From Spongospora subterranea f. sp. subterranea (taxonomy: Eukaryota > Endomyxa: Phytomyxea > Phytomyxea > Plasmodiophorida), in contig JAUGWO010000002.1 of assembly GCA_049724395.1 (NCBI GenBank), positions 51,900 through 115,899 of the forward strand: 64,000 bases of DNA, given 5' to 3'. A program made the translations under genes and the position numbers. Within the stretch, counting starts at the first letter, position 1. Each line of letters starts with the position of its first letter. Positions 1-11,787 of the stretch are shown in pieces. A model generated the notes under the pieces. It made no database searches and was not told where the DNA came from. It saw only the letters and a list, made by a program, of their open reading frames with translations.

Positions 1-484
1 GATGGAACCTCAAGTCTACCAAGGTGAAACGCGTTTCCCTGATCGATTATGGTCGGGAATGATGGCGGCCGTACTGGCCGACGACTTGACGCAGCACGAG
101 GCGGACCTCGCCTTCGGGAACGCCCGTCGTCTGATTCCAGGGCATTGAACGAGAAGACAACCTCGTTGACAAACCAAACCAGGAATGGAAAACCAGTCCG
201 GTGGGCGGGCGGACGAACTACCGTATCCAGGGGGCGCTCACCGAGGAACCGGACGCCCTGGCCCTAGCACATATATTTGACACTACGAACCCGAACCACA
301 ACTGAACGCAATCACAAAGCAATGAAGGAATTCCTTTCCGTAGAATTCCTTTCCGTAGCTGGGTCGCCGCCACTCATAACCAACAATATCCTGATTACAT
401 CCCTGGGTTCTAACGCCCATCAAAATACGGGGTCGCGACTTCAACCTGCTTATCAAAAGCCGTTGAACACGAGCTGTTGTCGCA
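1..484. other. No supported gene
   Basis: Only short overlapping open frames on both strands are seen, none resembling a known family. A 15-base direct duplication of GAATTCCTTTCCGTA occurs near 329-357. The stretch may be the decayed upstream part of the retroelement fragment that follows. Confidence 0.4.
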
Positions 485-949
485 ATGGTGACGTACGATA
501 ACGCCCTGGGCACGTTGGGTGTAAACAACCCACTACACCCCAACCGTATCTTTGAGACCGTTCGTCGAGAATTCGGCCGGAATCCCCTGCCCTTCTCCCG
601 TCCACTTAGCCGGGCGACCGAACGCCTGCGAATGAGGCAACACGTTCCTCGTCCAACAACCGAGTGTTACGAGAACGCCCAACGTGTGATGCACAATATC
701 AACATTCCCAAATTCCACATATTACCTAAATCGCACAAGAAGGGAAATACGAGACGCCCGATCATTGGTGCACCGGCCTGGATCACAACTAAATCGATCC
801 TACTGGCCGCTTTACTGACGACATGCGTTCTTCCTTATACCATACGTAATTCTCAATTTCCGATCTCATCCTTAGAAAACTCGGTTGCGTTCTGGTCTTT
901 GCTGATGCGTAGCAGTCTGAACACCAACCTGCAATTGCCTCTAAGCTGA
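485..949 (+). mobile_element. Reverse-transcriptase-like fragment (non-LTR/Penelope-like)
   Basis: An open frame carries FHILPKSHKKGNTRRPIIG, which resembles the fingers segment of Penelope-like and some LINE reverse transcriptases (usual form LPKIHK, then a short gap, then RPIV). The catalytic YxDD region is not recognised nearby, so this is a relic covering only the N-terminal part of an RT. The next few hundred bases (about 950-1440) keep short Lys/Asn-rich open frames that may belong to the same dead element. The family assignment rests on one motif. A different RT class is possible. Confidence 0.4.
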
Positions 950-1789
950 CCACAATCACCGTCAAGCTTGATGAAATAAGAAGTCGCAACTCAAACAGGG
1001 ATACTCACACAAGTGTTATCCTCTCTGGACAAAACTGTCAAGAACACTCTTTTGAGACCTATTCAGATCAAGCCGATAAAATCAAGACAAAAGTCCTGAA
1101 AACCATTCTACTTTTGGGAACAAACTAAGATTCAGAAAATCAAGACTGATCTTACCGTTAATCTTGAGCAAGTTAAGAAGACTCGCCTTGATTACTTAGA
1201 TTTTGTCATCAGCGTCATCCGGATTACTCTACACGCGCAGGAGTAGTCTGGTGTCCTGTTCATCAAAACATGCTGAACAAATACCTGGACCCTTCAATAG
1301 AAGATGTCCTGATTCAGTATGCAGATAAGCAATTCAAAGACAAACTGAAAAAGAAGAACGACAACGCAAGGCTGAACAGAAGAAATCCCCAGATCAAGCC
1401 ATCCTACAACTAGCAAAGAAAAATCTGGTTTAAACTATCTCATCCGTAACTTGAACAACAAAGGATTATTGTATTCCGATTAAGAAACCGATACGTTGTA
1501 TTGAAGGTTTCAATCTAAAGGTGACTCGAGTTCGTTTCTGCTCTGTAAGGAACGTCTTCTAGCGCACAGGGAAACGATGGCCGGGCTGAGGCGGAAAACA
1601 AGCTCGAGGAACAATGAGAAGAAAGGCTGGCCAGTCCCTCCGGCGAATCATTTTTCATGTGTTTGACTGAACAGTGATAGCATCTTGTTCATCCAACTCC
1701 GAATATTCAATTGTCGTGCGAATGGGATCAACCACATTTCCGAAGGATAGTGTGTCAGTCAATAAGGGCGATGTTGTCAGAAAGTTGAG
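950..1789. other. Gene-poor stretch, probable retroelement decay
   Basis: No conserved open frame is visible. Short A-rich plus-strand pieces up to about 1440 encode Lys/Asp-rich peptides without recognisable domains. From 1500 to 1790 nothing is supported. Confidence 0.35.
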
Positions 1790-2487
1790 CTAACGAGGTG
1801 AGCGATTTGGTAGATATCGATGAACAATACTCGAGTCTGATTGCGTCTCTGCAGCTCTGGTGGGCATTGCGATTCCCAAACCGAGGCACTCCAGCAGCGC
1901 TCCAGGCTCCCTGGTCGTGAACTGATAAATCGAGGTAATCGAACGTGTCTCCGCCGGTCGTGTAACGCCGCTTGGATCTCGATCGGGTTGGGAAAACTGG
2001 GGAAACGGTTCGTCGATAAAACTTCCCGGGATATCACCGAATGAGTACACCGATTCGCAAAACATATCGGCACTGGCGTCTCCGGCGGCGATATTGAACC
2101 AGAACGGAGATGATTGTGGGAGGGAATTGAGTCCCATTTTCGAGGTGATGAAACACTGTTTGAAATTCACAGTTCGCATGGTTCGAAGCGATCAACCCTC
2201 GGATTCAGCCGCTGATCTGTGGCAGTGATCGATGTCAAATTGGACAGTGTCAATATCGGCGCCGTTATAATGAGGTATTCCATTGCAAATGTGGCGCTTA
2301 TCGACGCTTTATCGCCATGAAGATCGGCCTCTCTTGTGTGAAACATAACCATGATTTGTAACGTTTCCGAGACGGACTCGAATGAAACGAAGCCAAGTGG
2401 CAAGTTAACATGATGTGGCTGCGCAGTGTATATTGGTGCCACATGTTTTTCCTGAACGTGATCAATTTTCGTAGCCGATTTGAACAT
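1790..2487 (-). CDS. Hypothetical protein, two-part reading frame
   Basis: Two long minus-strand open frames overlap by a few bases near 2170. The upstream one can start at an ATG at 2487 (MFKSATKIDHVQEKH). The downstream one runs to a stop at 1790 and contains SPFWFNIAAGDASADMF and TSIYQFTTREPGALLECLG. The frame switch near 2165-2190 could be a short intron (a GT..AG of about 41 nt is possible) or a one-base indel. The gene would be divergent from the F-box gene that starts at 2558, leaving about 70 bp for both promoters. I do not recognise the family. The alternating hydrophobic pattern hints at a beta-rich fold but is not diagnostic. Confidence 0.35.
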
Positions 2488-2557
2488 CAACGGTTCAGCA
2501 GCGCGGTGAAATTGGGGGCTTTCATCGCCGATCGACGTCGTTGTAGAGCTGTGAGCA

Positions 2558-3962
2558 ATGTCGGATAGACTTCTGAAGGTCGACTCTCTCCTTTCCTCAA
2601 TTTTTTCATTTATTGGACCTTGTCCGGCTCTTTCTCGATTGTCTCTCACGTGCAAACGTTGGCATGAAGCAACAAAAATAATCCTGGCTTCGCGCGATGT
2701 TCTTGTTGATTTCTTCTCTGAAAATTTGAAATACTTCGATTTTGTTACGCAAAATTGGACCTCGGTTAGTGCCTGTGCGTTCGTTTAGAGGTTCGGCAAC
2801 CTTAATGCTTCGCTTAGATTGACATTACTGACGGTTTCAGATCGGAATCCCCGTTAGCTGTCCTGCTCGCTGAAAATGTCATCACGATCATTGATACTCC
2901 TGACTTGATAATCAGGCAGTTTGATCCTAAAAAGGTCGGATACAGAACCATATCCAGACATCGCGTGAGTATGTTAACATCGTTCGCCGTTATGCACGCT
3001 CATTGTGTTTACTGACCATATTCTCTTGCGCAGAATACTTATGGATCTGCTCATCCTCCAAAGCTTACACATTTTTCAAGTGCTTATTCTGATGGGTGTA
3101 TCTATGTGCGAGAGTATTTCGCTTCCCAACAAACTCTCAACTAATCATTCAGGCAGATTGCTGGCGGTAGGCGTGAGGAAGATGATATTGCATCATCGTC
3201 TGTTTGGCGATTCACGATTGCGGATTCTGAATGGTTGCAAATGCAGGCTTTGCCAATGCCTCTAGTTTCTTCAGTTTCTGCAATTATCAGAAACGAGAAT
3301 CGCAAGTTATCTTTGACAGGTTTGGCCTTCAGCGGGTGTTTTTAACAAAGATTAATTTCGATAGTCGTTGGTAGTACGGTGGATCTTCCGACTGTTGTGT
3401 CAGTTGGATTTTCTATCGAGTTGGACTCTCTTTATCATGGTCACTGGCTCAACACTGCGATTCCACCCTCTGAGGTGATGCGTTTCAATTCGAGATGCGT
3501 CGTCATTTCAGACCATCGTCTAATAGTCGGAATGTGGACAAGTTCAACAAATAGATGTCAGGTAATGCTGGTTAATATTCACATGCTTGTTTTTTTGAAA
3601 ACTTAGAACTAGTTCTCTTTGATCGAATTTGATTCGTTTGAAAATAGATGGTGTGAGCGCCATCCGGATCCACCGGCCTCATACGTAAGGGTTTTCACTC
3701 TAAATTCACATACTGTATCAATATTTTCCAGATTTTCCCAGCGCTTTGTCAAGGCAACGTTGTGGCACTAGCTGTTGACCACAGTAGCAGGTACGATCTA
3801 TCTATCTGTTCCGATTATTTGAGGATAATATATACCAGGCTGTTATCCATGCAATACAACGAGCAACTTCGGCAATGGCAGGTAGTTCGCCATCCGGCTG
3901 AAATATCCCATTCATTTTCCTTAATAATCGGCGCCCCAAAATGTTCAATACAACGGTCGTGA
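2558..3962 (+). CDS. F-box protein with possible beta-propeller C-terminus
   Basis: The N-terminus (MSDRLLKVDSLLSSIFSFIG, then LSRLSLTCKRWHEAT) matches an F-box: a hydrophobic helix followed by LSLTCKRWxxA, the motif that docks on Skp1 in SCF ubiquitin ligases. At least six exons follow, joined by short GT..AG introns such as 2765-2840. Later exons encode VWRFTIADSEWLQMQALPMP, which resembles one Kelch/galactose-oxidase-type blade, so the C-terminal part may be the substrate-binding propeller. The exact splice sites of exon 2 are unsure because the obvious acceptor gives a frame conflict. The stop at 3962 lies 33 bp from the stop of the convergent kinase gene. The F-box is solid. The propeller is a guess. 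Confidence 0.65.
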
Positions 3963-3995
3963 ATCAATAGGGTGTGGATAAGTCGACTAAATTGT

Positions 3996-5440
3996 TTATT
4001 TGGATTGCACGGGTAGATCTTGTTGAGGCCTCGGCACTTGTCCAGCTGCCACATCTTTTACAATAAATCGACCGGCAGCTTGCTCATCCCGTGTCGATCC
4101 GCCTTGGGCAGATTGGGTCGGAGCAGGGCTTGGAATTTGGAAATTAACGCGATTGCCACGGTTGGCGTTATCTTCAACTGCAGCCATTTGTTCAATCTCG
4201 TCAAATGGATTGCTGACACCCGTGGAAGCATTGGAGGTGGATGCTGGATCCGCGTCTTCAGCTCTTAACGAAGCCAAATTTGAAGGCGTAAATACCCAAC
4301 TCGAGACAACATGCGGGGCTTCTTGAAAACTGGCTTGCTTGGACATATTACCCATCGAAACGTTCTTGTTCCTTTGGATCAATGATTCCGAACTCAATTT
4401 CGGCATAGGGATTTGGGATAACAGGGCATCCATGACATATTGGCTTTTTTTGGCCTGTTTGAAAAACTTGTGTTGTAACAGCTTCTCCGCTGTTGGTCGT
4501 TTGGTGGGGTCTTTTTTCAAACACAGCGACACCAGCGCTTTGAAAGCTCTAGAAAACTTTTTCGAGTTGTCTTCATAAACACTGCAAGTAGGGGGCTCTT
4601 CTTGTAGCGTCAAAATCATGACCTTCATTGGTTGATAATTCGAATATGGCGGACGACCAAACGCCAGCTCAAGCGCAGTAATGCCAAAAGACCAAATGTC
4701 GGCCTTTTGGTCATATCCTGAAGTTTGCTCCATCACCTAAGATGAAAAAAATAAGAAAATGGATGATGTGCGCCACAAAGTTTTTTGTACCTCAGGAGCC
4801 ATCCAACAGGGTGTCCCTACGAACGTTTTCCTCGACTTACGACGGTCACCGGATTCGACCAAAGTACCAGCAACACCAAAATCAGCAATCTGGACTTGCC
4901 CATCTACCGCTATCAAGATGTTTCCGGCTTTGACATCTCGATGAATTCGGCCATCCTTATGGAGATATTGAAGGCCTTGCAGCACTTCTTTCAGGATTGA
5001 GGCAATTAGAACCTGATCAAGAATTTCAAATACAGGATGGACAAGAAGACATCAAATTTACCTCATCGTTGAAACCTTTCGGAAAATTTCGTTTCATAAT
5101 ATCGGCACAGCTTCCACCGGCTAATAAAGGCATCACGAGCCAAATCTCACGGTCTGCTACGAAAGAGCAGAGACATCGCACGACGTTGGTATGGTTAAGA
5201 AGACCCATGACGGATATCTCCTTGCGGATTTCTTCCCAAGAGGTATCCAGTTCTTCTAGATTGAGAATTTTAACGGCGATGTGTTCGTCTGTAGCTTTAC
5301 CAGTAAGCTAAAAACACAGTAGCGAAAGCGCCCTTCCCCAGCTCTGCTTTCAGCTCATACGCTTCCGGACTAGTAGGATAGACGACGCCTGGCGTTGGCC
5401 CCAGAGGAGCGCTGGACGCCGTCATCACATTCGTATACAT
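3996..5440 (-). CDS. OSR1/SPAK (Fray)-type Ste20 protein kinase
   Basis: Germinal-centre-kinase VI family, which in other organisms acts below WNK kinases in osmotic and ion-transport control. The start at 5440 gives a short leader, then [16 protein letters not shown] (P-loop). VKILNLEEL supplies the ATP-binding Lys. The catalytic loop is [11 protein letters not shown], followed by ADFGVAG, then [13 protein letters not shown], then [34 protein letters not shown] closes the domain. Two introns are clear: 54 nt at 4737-4790 and about 50 nt near 4996-5045. The tail of about 150 residues is Ser/Asn/Gln-rich and lacks the RFxV-binding C-terminal domain of animal OSR1. Between AFATVFLAY and GKATDEH the frame shifts by one base: skipping one T near 5297 restores an alignment of exactly family length. 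That is an indel or assembly error unless a cryptic splice explains it. Confidence 0.85.
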
Positions 5441-6913
5441 GACCCCTTGATGACCAAGTTGGCGATTGATTGTTATAGTGATTATGAAGCACTGGATGTG
5501 GCCTGGGTTGGTTGGCTGAGCCTTTCCCTCCGATCCAGTGAGTTGGCCGTCTGTAACCTAAAGAATTGGGCCCCTGGTCCTGAACTGCTCGGCGGAAGTA
5601 CACGCGATGTGAAATAGGATGAAACTCTACCAAGGGGGGAACACCAGCGGGTGCGCCGTCGGGCACAATCGCAACCAAAAGGCAACCACCAAGGAGGAAA
5701 CGACTACCACTAGCAGTCGTGGGGTATTAGTCCGCGCCGCACAGCGGGCACACTTGTCTGATCCAGTGCTTGAGCAGAGCCCACTCACTGCCACTGACGC
5801 ATCATCACCAATCAGCCTCAACAGCGGTAGAGCGTCCACCGCCGCCCATAAGTGATCGGGTCTGATGGCCCTCAAGGCCTCGATCATCGCCAAATGGCGC
5901 CCGCCGAACATGATCGTTGTGCGCGTCGAGAGTTGGGGTGCACCCGTGGTATCGGGGGTGTTGTAACGCGCTGATCCTAATCTGTTCGCATGGAATTGGG
6001 CGGATCATTCGCCTTTGCCAGACATGAAATCTGCGTTGTAATTGCCGCATACCCGGGTTGATAATATACTTCGAGATGAATTTTACATTTTTATCCCATT
6101 GATGTCTTGGGACAAATTGAAAATTTTTCCGCGCGAGAGTATCGGGTAATATGATTGGACAGCTAATAAATCAACCAATAAACACCGAGAACTAGTATAA
6201 GCAATTACCGAAACATCACAAATCAGATTCTTCGCAGAAAATTCACTCATCGTAATTCACGTCTGATCAGAAAAGGCGCTTTTTCACTTTAGCCATTTCA
6301 GGTCGAGTCTAAAATCTGTCTATCATCGCCTCTTCAGACAACAATGGTACTGGCAGAACAATTCTGGCAGAATCAAGTCCACACCATAAATACTGAACCA
6401 GCTACTCAAATATGGCCTGCGCAGGAAGAATATTGCCCAGACCTGAAATGATCGAGTTCAAGGTCTGGCTACCGAATCCCATCGCCGAGGTTCGTGTTTA
6501 CCAGACTGCTTTGTGTTCATGTGCAGAGGTTCAAATTGTTTCGCGCATCAGGTGAAAAACAAACTAGGTGCTGTATTACAAGGCGAAATTGGGTCACATT
6601 AATTGTTGCTCTTTGATCCATTCGAGATGGTCATTACTGATAACACATTTGTTGAAACGCTCCACCCTATCGCCAACATAACACTTGAAGTGGTGTTGTA
6701 GATATCAACTTAGAGCACTGGGCCATGGGGCTGGGATCATACTGGCTTTCGCTCAAATCAGAGCAACAAGAAAATTCATATCTGCAGTGATTTACGACGG
6801 GAGAGCCTTCTACAGTAGTCAGTACCAGAGGGACCAGTGTGTTAAAGTCCGTCACGGACTCCGTGAAATCTGCTTCTCTCTCCTCAGACAGCTGGCGATT
6901 CACGATTTCCAAC
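5441..6913. other. Intergenic stretch, no convincing gene
   Basis: The GC-richer part (5.45-6.05 kb) has overlapping minus-strand open frames. One ends in a hydrophobic run (LLVVVVSSLVVAFWLRL, about 5640-5690) that could be a membrane segment, but no frame has family features or clear splice sites. From 6.05 to 6.9 kb the DNA is AT-rich and probably holds the BMS1 promoter and 5' leader. Confidence 0.35.
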
Positions 6914-9900
6914 ATGGAATCTTTCGTCCCTGTGGCGAAGGCGCATCGCGCCCGTCAAGCAGGCCCGAAAGCTGAGCGCCGTGCCAAGATCACAAAAACT
7001 CGCCAGCAAAATGCCGAGCACTCAGAGGGCACTGGACAGCAACGAAATGATAAAGCTTTCGCGTTCAATTCCTTCAAGAAAGTTGGTGCTGCTTTGGCCG
7101 ATGCAGTAGGTCAGCTAATGATTGTGGGTGCTAGGCAACGAAAATGCATCAAAGAAGAACGGATCGCGAATTTAAATCGCACCATGTTCCAATCAAACAA
7201 AATGTTGTGTCCCAAGAAGACGCCCCTCCATTTCTCGTGGCGGTTGTTGGTCCACCACAGGTCGGCAAGTCGACATTAATCAAGGTTGTTATAGTTTGCT
7301 GCAGTGGATTTATTCATTTCTTCACGTGATGACCCGGTTTCTTCCATAGAGTCTGATTCGCCACTACACTCGTCAACGCGTTTCCAATGTTCAAGGGCCA
7401 ATCACTGTGATTTCGGGGAAGAAGCGTCGCCTCACCTTTTTCGAATGTCCCAACGATATTCCTTCGATGCTTGATCTAGCCAAAAGTAGGGCATGAAGAC
7501 GAATTTGGGTTTTCTCAGAAAATGTTCAACTTTTTGTAGCTGCTGATTTGATCCTTCTTTTGGTCGATGCAAGTTTCGGATTCGAAATGGAAACCTTTGA
7601 GTTCTTGAACATGGCGCAGGTAGAGGAATTGTCAATGATGATATTTTACAAACTTTTTGAACTTAAAATTTCAAAAGGTTCATGGATTTCCCCGCATAAT
7701 GGGAGTCTTAACCCATCTCGATCAATTCAAGAAAACCGCGGCGCTGCAGAAGATCAAGAAGTCGTTGAAGACTCGTTTCTGGTCCGAGATATACCAAGGT
7801 GCCGCGCTTGTCATGTTTCGATCGTCCATCAGTAATCGGCGTTTGCAGGTGCGAAGCTGTTTTATCTGTCGGGGATTCAGAGCGATAACTATCCGAAATC
7901 GGAAATCGCCAATCTGTCCCGGTTCATTGCGGTGATGAAGTTTCGCCCACTGCTTTGGCGATCGAGTCATCCTCACATAATTGTAACTCGTCGCGTCCGA
8001 TTGCCGCTGGCTGTTTCGTTGACCGTTTTTGCAAAACAGGTTGATCGAATGGAGGATATCTCCAATCCTGGTGCAGTTGCCACTAATCCGGTCATGGATC
8101 GGTCAGTGGCGTTATATGGGTATCTTCGTGGAAACAACCTCAAAGTCAACTCCACAATGCACTTAATCGGGGTTGGCGATTTCATGTATTCTTGGCCTAG
8201 TGTTTCTCAATCGTTTGCACCACCAGCTCATCGCGTGTTGTCGCACAGGTTGGATCGCGTCGATATTTTGACAGATCCGTGTCCATTGCCTTCCAGAATG
8301 AAGGACGGCGCCGCGCGGAGAAAACATCTCAACGACAAAGAGAAACTGCTTTACGCTCCTATGGCAGATATTGGCGAGCTTCTCTATGATAAAGACGCCG
8401 TCTATATCGAAATTCCAGATCATCAGGTGGAAAAACGCACACGCTCTCGTGTCTTCTTTTGTTTAGTCAATTTTGATTTAGATCAATTTTTCTACGTCGG
8501 AGCAGTGCTTAGCCGCTAATTCAAACGAGAAGGTCGTTATCAATTCTACTCAAGGTCCCGGTGAAGATATGGTCGGCAGTTTTGTTGCACACGTCCATTG
8601 CAGTCGATGATTTTGGACAATGATCAGGTCCGAACCCTGCAAGTTCTTTCGGTCCCTATCGACGATCGTCTGGCTAATTCGTCCGTCGAGATGTTTCGGC
8701 GATCTGATTCGTCGTCTCGGTATGAGGAAGAGCAGGTTTCGCAACCGAACTCGGATAGGATCAGGAGAAGAGTGATCTTCAATACTGAGGAATGCGAGGG
8801 TGCCGCTGAAGCGGGCACCGATGATGACAACGCGGAAAACGATGAAGACGTGGAAGGAAGTCACAGCGAAGCTGAAAATATGTCTGATGATGAAGGTGAA
8901 TATGAGGTTGAAAGTAACGACGAGGAACATGCAATGGGGAATGGCTCTGATGACGAAAGCGAACAAAGCGACGACGAAGATGAAGAGTGTTCTGATGACG
9001 ACGAAGAACGAGATGGGAAAGAATCTGGCCTCCTCCTTCGAAGGCCGGCTAGCGCCACAAGCTCAGACGATGACGATGAGGAAATTGATTTAGCTGCCAT
9101 TTCCTTTATTCAACCGAATCCGGACGTCGTCAAGGGCAATGATTCTCTCGCCGATGCCGAAGATGATGAAGTAGTTGTTGAAGGGGATGATTCTCAATCT
9201 GAAGCAGGACTGGAGGATGAAGAGCAGGAGCTTCGAGCGAAATTCGATGATGAAGAGCCAGAGCCGTTCGAACTGCGAAAGATGATCCCAAATAATCAAA
9301 CCACAGCAAGATCACTTCAATCGCTCGTTTACGGGTCCAACTCTATGGACAACGCCGACTGCGATGGGGAATCTGAATCAGAGGGTGATGACGATCTGTT
9401 CAAAAAAAAGACTGTAAAGCCATTCGATCGGGTAAAGCTGAACCGCGTTTTTTCAATACCTGTAGTCGCCTTATTCTTGACGTTTAGTCTGCGGAAGTCG
9501 CCGATTACAAAACCGTGTCGGCTGTCGATCGTAGTCGATGGGACGATGAAGAAGCTCGTCGCTCGATCCGCAATCGGTTTGTGACGGGTGAATGGAATCC
9601 AGAGCAGGACGTAATGACGTTGTGGGACATTTTGGTATTGCGGGACTAATCGCCATCATCCTCATAGGATCTCGACAACAACCTCGGCAGTGATGGCGAT
9701 GACGTCGCAGGCGATTTTGTTGATGTTGAAGAAGAAGAAGATGAGGAAGTAGAGGTTGAAGATTCCAACGCTGTTGTCGACGAAAGTCCAGAAGCTCTTC
9801 AAGCGCGGCTACTTCAGGTAGTGGTTTTTGATCCATCGTTCTGTTGATTTGAGCAACTCAATGTTGCTGTTTTTAGGAAAAACTCGATCTGAAGAAATCT

Positions 9901-11560
9901 TTCGATGCCGAACATGATCGCAAGGAGACCGTTAACGAAGACGATAGTGCACAGGATTGGCATGCAACAACGAAAGCTGAGATGGCAGCGCAAGTCGCCA
10001 TTAACCAAAAAGAATTTGATGATGAGGATGTTTATGATCGAATCCTCCACGAGGGTTTGTTCACGTTATCCAAGTACATGATCATGGGGTTAACATTGTG
10101 GTTCAGGTGTTCAAGTTGGCAAATACGTTCGGATCGAGCTTCGCGCTGTTCCTTGTGAATTCGTCACTGAGTTTTCAGTCTCCAAGCCCATTGTGTTGGG
10201 CGGGCTTCTTCCTGGTGAAGGGGCGTTAGCGATGACGCAAGTTAAACTTAAGAAGCACCGTTGGTATAAGAAAATCCTCAAGAACAACGATCCTCTGGTC
10301 ATCTCTGCGGGATGGCGACGCTTTCAAACTGTTCCGGTATGCGAATCTGTCCAGCCACGAACATAGTTTTTGTTTTACTCAAATGCCCTACAGATGTTCT
10401 CCATCGGTGACGCCAACGACCGTCAACGAATGTTGAAATATACTCCTGAACATCTGCACTGCCAAGCAACGTTCTACGGTCCTGTTTTGCCGATCGGGAC
10501 TGGAATCATGGCCTTCCAATCTACTGAGAATAAATTCGCCTCGTTTCGTGTGGCGGCAACCGGTAAGGATCCTTACGCCCAAACGATGATGATCAACCTT
10601 TCAGCCATTACGTAGGAGTGGTTCAAGAAATTGACAGTTCATTCTCTATTGTAAAGAAGTTGAAACTTGTCGGTCATCCTATTAAGATCGCGAAACATAC
10701 GGTTTTTGTCAAAGACATGTTTAGTTCATCGCTGGAAGCAGCTCGATTCGAAGGCGCCGCACTTCGAACCGTTTCCGGTATTCGTGGCCAGATCAAAAAG
10801 GCGTTATCCGGAAAAAATCAGGACGGAGGTACCAATTCTCAGCTGTATCCGCAATGTTGTGCTGATGGAGGTTGTCAGTTATCCGGGCGACGTTCGAGGA
10901 TCTGATATTGAAAAGCGACATCGTGTTTTGTCGTACCTGGACAACGGTTAAACCGACACAGTATTATAATCCACAGACGTCATTGCTTTCTCCAGACTGG
11001 ACTTGCATGAGAACGGTTCGTGAGATTCGGCAGGATCAGGTAAATTATACGTGCTCACTAAAATTGGGGTTTATTGGCATTCCTAAATCTGTCATCGATA
11101 GTCGCTTCCAGTACCGTTTAACGCCGACTCCGAATACAAAGAGGTCAAGCGAGTGGACAAGCTATTTTATCCGTTAAAGATCCCCAAGAGCTTAGAGAAG
11201 GAGTTGCCATATGCCTCCAAACCCAAGGTCTTGAAACCGCTGCGGAAACCTCTTCTTGAATCACGACGCCGGTAAGCTTCCGATTTATATTGTGCATTGG
11301 CTCTCGCTGATATCTTCTCCAGCGTTGTCATGGAGCCTGAGCAAAAAGCCATGTACACATTGATGCAACAGGTCAACACGGTCCGAAACCAGAAGCAAAA
11401 TCTGCGTGTCATCTCCAAAACCCGTCGCACTCAAGAAAAGAAGCGCTCCGGGGCCGCTCTCCAGCGTAAATTTGACGATGTCAAAAAAGCCAAGAAGCAG
11501 CGAACCTACGCTAAAGAAGGCGCTCAGAAATTGGCCAGAGAAAACTCGTCCCGTCATTAA
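6914..11560 (+). CDS. BMS1: Ribosome biogenesis GTPase BMS1
   Basis: BMS1 is a nucleolar GTPase of the small-subunit processome that works with RCL1 in 18S rRNA maturation. The ATG at 6914 gives a basic leader ([19 protein letters not shown]). The P-loop is [12 protein letters not shown]. Then come [34 protein letters not shown] and [15 protein letters not shown] (G4-like). AARP2CN-type sequence follows: [43 protein letters not shown]. The middle (about 8800-9420, 9700-9800) is a long Asp/Glu/Ser linker usual for BMS1. The C-terminal domain includes [20 protein letters not shown] and ends [16 protein letters not shown] plus a Lys/Arg-rich tail. At least ten introns of about 50-65 nt split it, and the splice at 11270-11322 joins SRRR to VVMEP in frame. 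Full-length by comparison with the family. Confidence 0.95.
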
Positions 11561-11787
11561 ACTTTATTATTGTCATATTTCTGAGTCAGAGGCCCCACCC
11601 ATGTTTTTAGTGGGCACGGGTCGTAACGAATATTTTGCGCCAGTGTGCTCGACTGGAGAGACCGGTTGAAGTTGGCTGAAAACAGCCGAAGACCTTGCCG
11701 GATTGCTGTCGATTGATACACTTCAGCCCCAACTAATTTCGACCTGACAGTCTCCGATCGGAGACGACCGCGGTGCTCGACCTCGTT

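Noticed and set aside
8861-9100. Ser-rich minus-strand open frame
   Set aside because: It is the antisense of the Asp/Glu-rich linker of BMS1, where GA-rich codons read as Ser/Leu on the other strand.
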